Shown one piece after another: positions 7,559 to 10,827 of a DNA stretch of 10,827 nucleotides. Location of the stretch: NCBI RefSeq assembly GCF_937890585.1, contig NZ_CALACG010000171.1, positions 1 to 10,827 on the forward strand, written 5' to 3'. Within the stretch, counting starts at the first letter, position 1. Each line of letters begins with the position of its first letter. Source of the DNA: an uncultured Campylobacter sp. GTDB lineage: Bacteria; Campylobacterota; Campylobacteria; Campylobacterales; Campylobacteraceae. Position numbers and translations under genes: made by a program. The notes below the pieces were generated by a model that made no database searches, was not told the DNA's origin, and was given only the letters and a program-made list of their open reading frames with translations.

Positions 7559-9976
7559 TTGCAAATAAACGAAAACAAAAGCTTCCCAACTGAGATCCCT
7601 ATCATCGTTGAGGATGAGCTATTTTTATATCCATTTATGATAACACCGCTTTTTTTAAGCGACGAAGAAAATTTAAAAGCGCTTGAACTTGCCATACAAG
7701 GTGAAACGCCGATCCTTGTCGTGCCTACAAAGCCACAGCAAGACGGCGCTAGAGACTTTGACGGTATATATGACGCAGGCGTTATAGGCACAATAATGCG
7801 CCGTGTGCCACTGCCTGACGGACGCGTAAAAGTGCTTTTTCAGGGCATCGACAAAGGCAAAATTTTAAAACAATCAGGCATAAATCCGCTCCGTGGCATC
7901 GTCGATATGCTCCACGTCAAGCGCCCATCACAGGTCAAAACTGACGCTCTCATCGTGGTTTTAAGAGAAAAAGTAAGAGAGCTTTCGCAGTTTAGCCACT
8001 TTTTCCCACCTGATCTTTTAAAAACGATCGAAGAGAGCGCTGAGGCGATCAGAGTTTGCGACCTAGTCTCAAGCGCACTTCGTCTAAAAAAACAGATCGC
8101 TTATAGCTTTTTTGTCGAGGAAAATTTAGAGCAGCGCCTACTAAAGCTCATCGATTATGTCATTGAAGAGATCGAGGCAAACAAGCTACAAAAAGAGATC
8201 AAAAATAAAGTCCATTCAAAGATCGACAAGACAAATAAAGAGTACTTTTTAAAAGAGCAGCTAAAGCAAATTCAAGCTGAGCTTGGAGCGGATACGAGCC
8301 GAGAAGAAGAGCTTGAAGAGTATAATAAAAAGCTTGATGCGAAGAAGAAATTTATGGCTGAGGACGCCTACAAAGAGATCAAAAAGCAAATAGACAAGCT
8401 CTCTCGCATGCACCCAGACTCAGCCGATGCAAACACCTTGCAAAGCTACCTTGACTGGGTACTTGAAATTCCATTTGAAAATGTAGCTAAGAAAAAGTCA
8501 TCTATCACCGAGGTGAGCAAGCACCTAAATGCTGACCACTACAGCTTAGAGAAGCCAAAAGAGCGCATAGAGGAGTATTTTGCATTGCGTGAGCTTTTGG
8601 AGCTTAGAGGAGTTGGTGAGAAGGTAAATAATGGCGCCATTTTATGCTTTGCAGGCCCTCCAGGTGTGGGTAAAACCAGCCTTGCAAACTCGATCGCAAA
8701 GGCGCTAAAGCGCGAGCTAGTTAGGATCGCACTTGGCGGACTTGAAGACGTAAACGAGCTAAGAGGTCACCGCCGCACTTATATAGGCGCTATGCCAGGC
8801 CGCATCGTGCAAGGGCTCATAGAAGCCAAGCAGATGAACCCAGTGGTTGTACTAGATGAGATCGACAAGGTTGGCAGAAGCTACAGAGGCGATCCGACCG
8901 CTGTTTTACTTGAAATTTTAGACCCAGAGCAAAACAACAAATTTAGAGACTACTACCTAAATTTCAACATCGATCTTAGCAAGATCATCTTCATCGCCAC
9001 AGCAAATGACGTGAGCATGATACCAGCCGCACTTCGCGACAGGATGGAGTTTATCGAGCTTAGCTCATACACCCCACAAGAGAAATTTGAGATCGCTAAA
9101 AAATATCTCTTGCCTCAAGAGCTTAAAAAGCACGGCCTAAAACCAAGCGATGTAAACATCAGCAAAGAGGCACTTGAGCTAATAATTAGCGACTACACAA
9201 GAGAGAGTGGCGTGCGAAATTTACGCCGCAGGATCGCTGACATACTAAGAAAAGTGGCTAAAAATATTCTTACCAAAAAGAATGAAGGCAAGATCAGTGT
9301 CACGGCTAAAAATTTAAAAGAGTTTTTAGAAAAAAAGGTCTATGAGATCGAGCCAGCGGACAAAAAAGACCAGATCGGCTTAGTAAATGGCCTTGCGTGG
9401 ACGAGTGTCGGTGGCGACGTGCTAAGGATCGAGGCTATCAGGATCCAAGGCAAAGGCAATATGCAGATCACCGGTCAGCTAGGCGACGTGATGAAAGAGA
9501 GTGCTCACATCGCATTTAGCGTTGTAAAAGTGCTGATCGATAATAAAAAGCTAAAAGTGCCAATGGCTATCGTGCCAAAACTAGATAACGACAAGCACAA
9601 GCTCGAAGCCAGCGATGTTTATAGACGCTATGATCTTCACTTACACGTGCCAGAGGGTGCCGTACCAAAAGACGGCCCAAGCGCTGGTATCACGATGACA
9701 ACTGCGATCGCATCGATACTTACTGATACAAAAGTAAGACACGATGTGGCGATGACTGGCGAGATCACGCTAAGTGGCAGGGTGCTACCTATCGGCGGAC
9801 TAAAAGAGAAGCTTATCGCCGCTCACAAAGCTGGCATCAAAACAGCGCTGATACCTCGTAAAAACTATGATCGTGACCTTGTCGATATACCAAATGAAGT
9901 AAAAGACGACATGAAGATCATCGCCGTAGATACGATCGATGATGTGCTAAAAAACGCTCTTGTAGCTAAAAAATAA
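7559..9976 (+). CDS. lon: ATP-dependent Lon protease
   Basis: The predicted protein has 805 residues, close to the usual 780-810 of bacterial LonA. Domains in order: an N-terminal substrate-binding LAN domain (about 15-205) opening with [19 protein letters not shown]; a charged coiled-coil segment (about 210-300, including [17 protein letters not shown]); the AAA+ module with Walker A GPPGVGKT (366-373), Walker B VVVLDEID (429-436) and a sensor segment IFIATAND; and a C-terminal protease domain with the Ser-Lys dyad, Ser708 in PKDGPSAG and Lys751 in GGLKEK. All key residues are present. Lon degrades misfolded and some regulatory proteins in the cytoplasm using ATP. The start is TTG, decided by the AGGAG site 5 bases upstream. 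It lies 8 bases after bamD and is the last gene before a hairpin. Spot base counts put it near 50% GC in places, far above the surface genes. Confidence 0.98.
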   Translation: MQINENKSFPTEIPIIVEDELFLYPFMITPLFLSDEENLKALELAIQGETPILVVPTKPQQDGARDFDGIYDAGVIGTIMRRVPLPDGRVKVLFQGIDKGKILKQSGINPLRGIVDMLHVKRPSQVKTDALIVVLREKVRELSQFSHFFPPDLLKTIEESAEAIRVCDLVSSALRLKKQIAYSFFVEENLEQRLLKLIDYVIEEIEANKLQKEIKNKVHSKIDKTNKEYFLKEQLKQIQAELGADTSREEELEEYNKKLDAKKKFMAEDAYKEIKKQIDKLSRMHPDSADANTLQSYLDWVLEIPFENVAKKKSSITEVSKHLNADHYSLEKPKERIEEYFALRELLELRGVGEKVNNGAILCFAGPPGVGKTSLANSIAKALKRELVRIALGGLEDVNELRGHRRTYIGAMPGRIVQGLIEAKQMNPVVVLDEIDKVGRSYRGDPTAVLLEILDPEQNNKFRDYYLNFNIDLSKIIFIATANDVSMIPAALRDRMEFIELSSYTPQEKFEIAKKYLLPQELKKHGLKPSDVNISKEALELIISDYTRESGVRNLRRRIADILRKVAKNILTKKNEGKISVTAKNLKEFLEKKVYEIEPADKKDQIGLVNGLAWTSVGGDVLRIEAIRIQGKGNMQITGQLGDVMKESAHIAFSVVKVLIDNKKLKVPMAIVPKLDNDKHKLEASDVYRRYDLHLHVPEGAVPKDGPSAGITMTTAIASILTDTKVRHDVAMTGEITLSGRVLPIGGLKEKLIAAHKAGIKTALIPRKNYDRDLVDIPNEVKDDMKIIAVDTIDDVLKNALVAKK

Positions 9977-9983
9977 TCTTACT

Positions 9984-10013
9984 CTAGCCCCATTTGCACT
10001 TACTTGGGGCTAG
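9984..10013 (+). terminator. Hairpin after lon, probable terminator
   Basis: CTAGCCCCA and TGGGGCTAG form a perfect 9-bp stem around a 12-base loop, starting 8 bases after the lon stop. On the plus strand only GAAAATT follows, so the U-run is poor. On the opposite strand a more T-rich stretch follows, so it could also stop leftward transcripts. Confidence 0.65.
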
Positions 10014-10236
10014 GAAAATTCTCATATCTTAAATTTACAATCTTTAAAATTTGCAAATCCTCGCTTGAAATTTAGAAATTTGAATTATCTAAAACGGGCA
10101 ATTAAAAACTTAAATTTTACTAGTAACAAAAAATCAAATATGAAGTCTGCCGCTTTATCCTCTTTTGAAGTCCTTTATCTACATACAAATTATATAACAC
10201 ACCACATATATTTTATCTTCTTTAGTAAATTTAAAT

Positions 10237-10261
10237 AGCATATCATGGCTCTAAATTTAGT
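10237..10261 (+). repeat. 25-bp dispersed repeat, copy 1
   Basis: Matches 10797-10821 at 24 of 25 positions; the unit contains GGCTCTAAATTTAGT and starts with AGCATATCA. A degenerate third version (TGATTTCGGCTCTG) lies near 10550-10562. Confidence 0.8.
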
Positions 10262-10308
10262 AGTGCATTAAGTCAAGTGAGCAAATTTAAAATTTGAAAA
10301 CACTTTCA

Positions 10309-10352
10309 TAAATTTGTAAAATTTTTCAAAAAGCTAAACAATGAAAGTTAAA
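10309..10352 (+). repeat. About 45-bp repeat, copy 1
   Basis: An AT-rich TAAATTTG lead is followed by AAAAAGCTAAACAATGAAAGTT (10328-10349), which matches 10673-10694 at 20 of 22 positions. It stands just before the first GC-rich island. Confidence 0.7.
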
Positions 10353-10506
10353 TTTTACCTCTAAGGCTCACAATTTCGTGGTAAACAGGAAGTAATCGTC
10401 CTATTCTCTGTTTGAGCCCAACTGCCTCTTTACTGTTGTAAGACGAGAGGTCGAAGAAAAACTCTCTCACGTTCAAGGTGCATACCTCAGCACCAACGCA
10501 CCGCAT
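10348..10506 (-). CDS. Possible 52-residue small protein, unrecognised
   Basis: The frame runs from ATG (10506) to TAA (10350-10348). Its product reads like a natural protein (segments LNVREFFFDLSSYN, EAVGLKQRIGRLLPVYHEI). It uses AGA and ATA codons typical of AT-rich genomes. Against it: no ribosome site precedes the ATG, the plus strand is also open across the same stretch in the codon-aligned antisense frame, and the region folds into hairpins. It may be a real small gene, a remnant of a larger one, or an accident of a structured RNA. Confidence 0.28.
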   Translation of the reverse strand: MRCVGAEVCTLNVREFFFDLSSYNSKEAVGLKQRIGRLLPVYHEIVSLRGKI

Positions 10507-10511
10507 GAGGT
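10365..10511 (+). ncRNA. Candidate structured RNA (strand uncertain)
   Basis: Three hairpins can form in a row. GGCTC plus AAACAG (10365-10369, 10383-10388) pair with CTGTTT plus GAGCC (10408-10418). CCTCT and TTAC pair with GTAA and AGAGG around a TGTT loop (10425-10450). GGTGC pairs with GCACC (10477-10494), which competes with ACCTCA and TGAGGT (10484-10511). The island is GC-richer than its flanks, as RNA genes often are in AT-rich genomes. It does not match tmRNA, RNase P RNA, SRP RNA or a riboswitch I know. Confidence 0.22.
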
Positions 10512-10514
10512 TTT

Positions 10515-10540
10515 AAAATTCAACCAAATTTTAAAATTTC
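10515..10540 (+). repeat. AT-rich spacer repeat, copy 1
   Basis: AAATTCAACCAAATTTTAAA here resembles AAATTTCAATCAAATTTTAA at about 10766-10785. It is low in complexity, so the match alone is weak, but the order of blocks is the same in both places. Confidence 0.45.
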
Positions 10541-10651
10541 GCAAACAAGTGATTTCGGCTCTGTTTTTAATGGCAAGTGGCTACATGAGCCCAAAACTAC
10601 TAGTCGGCCCTTGCGAGTGAGCGAGAGTTTAAATTTTCAAAAAAGCTTTAT

Positions 10652-10698
10652 TAAATTTGCAAATTTGTTTTTAAAAAGCCAGACAATGAAAGTTTAAA
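10652..10698 (+). repeat. About 45-bp repeat, copy 2
   Basis: Second copy of the 10309-10352 block, differing in the core as AAGCCAGACAATGAAAG. Like copy 1 it precedes a GC-richer island and then a CAAYCAAATTTTAAA block, so the larger unit appears duplicated. Confidence 0.7.
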
Positions 10699-10765
10699 AG
10701 GCTAACGAAGGACTGGTGCACACAAGGACGTCACTTAACATGCCAAAACTGCATAGACTATTATT

Positions 10766-10790
10766 AAATTTCAATCAAATTTTAAATTTA
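10766..10790 (+). repeat. AT-rich spacer repeat, copy 2
   Basis: Second copy of the 10515-10540 block, with CAATCAAATTTTAAA in place of CAACCAAATTTTAAA. It is followed by the second 25-bp repeat, as copy 1 is followed by a degenerate one. Confidence 0.45.
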
Positions 10791-10796
10791 TAAGCG

Positions 10797-10821
10797 AGCA
10801 TATCACGGCTCTAAATTTAGT
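10797..10821 (+). repeat. 25-bp dispersed repeat, copy 2
   Basis: Second copy of the 10237-10261 repeat, differing only C for T in AGCATATCAYGGCTC. It lies at the extreme right edge, so the rest of its unit may continue outside the window. Confidence 0.8.
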
Positions 10822-10827
10822 GCTAAA

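Larger units (their letters stand above)
10014..10827. other. Long intergenic region with repeats, no convincing gene
   Basis: About 810 bases without a clear gene. AT-rich spacer words (AAATTT, TTTAAAATTT) alternate with GC-richer islands near 10353-10514, 10541-10632 and 10699-10760. Short open frames in the islands look coding-like in places but lack starts or ribosome sites. On the minus strand a 52-codon frame lies in the first island. A 36-codon stretch with no ATG (about 10634-10524, containing RKGRLVVLGS and KTEPKSLVCE) spans the second. I read this as a mosaic of decayed or repeated DNA. Confidence 0.6.

Noticed and set aside
7510..7791. Minus-strand frame over the start of lon, and the 7036-7239 frame within bamD
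   Set aside because: Shadows of well-recognised genes in other frames.
10393..10617. Plus-strand open stretch antisense to the 52-codon frame
   Set aside because: It is open for about 70 codons to a TGA but has no plausible start or ribosome site near its 5' end.
10014..10827. CRISPR array or tRNA in the region after lon
   Set aside because: Repeats are too few and irregularly spaced for CRISPR, and no cloverleaf or tRNA landmark is seen.

Overview
The window looks like a chromosomal segment of a Campylobacter species of the C. concisus type. The evidence is the AT-rich DNA with many AAATTT-like words, TTG starts behind AGGAG ribosome sites, and the gene set fliW, bamD-like lipoprotein and lon. 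From memory, C. jejuni keeps the same neighbourhood (Cj1075 fliW, Cj1074c lipoprotein, Cj1073c lon). The species call is inference.

Layout. Positions 1-6348 (minus strand) hold two tandem, paralogous genes for very large, secreted, cysteine-containing surface-type proteins. The upstream one (1939-6348, 1469 aa) is complete. The downstream one starts with TTG at 1801 and runs off the left edge after 600 codons. A possible 40-residue reading frame sits between them. Positions 6407-6790 (minus) hold fliW, the flagellin-binding antagonist of the translational regulator CsrA. A 112-base divergent region (6791-6902) carries promoters for fliW (leftward) and for bamD-lon (rightward). Positions 6903-7550 encode a BamD-family outer-membrane assembly lipoprotein, and 7559-9976 encode Lon protease; the lon ribosome site overlaps the bamD stop codon. 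A 9-bp hairpin follows lon at 9984-10013. The last 810 bases hold no convincing gene. They are AT-rich spacer with duplicated repeat blocks and a GC-richer, hairpin-rich island (10348-10511) that is either a small RNA, a small gene or a decayed remnant.

How the genes fit together. On the minus strand, fliW, the large surface gene, the small frame and the second surface gene are co-oriented with short gaps (58 bases, then overlap or about 137 bases), so they may be one transcript. The surface proteins combine an N-terminal module seen in large secreted proteins (motifs ARLYWG, ADVT, GWSLV) with, in the complete copy, C-terminal motifs that recall the DUF6701 part of MSHA-pilus protein MshQ. 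A surface, pilus-associated or adhesin-like role is inferred. On the plus strand, bamD and lon form an envelope-assembly and protein quality-control pair. In C. jejuni the position beside fliW is held by proC, so the surface locus looks like lineage-specific cargo at a conserved flagellar-regulator site. The most unusual content is this tandem surface locus and the repeat mosaic after lon.
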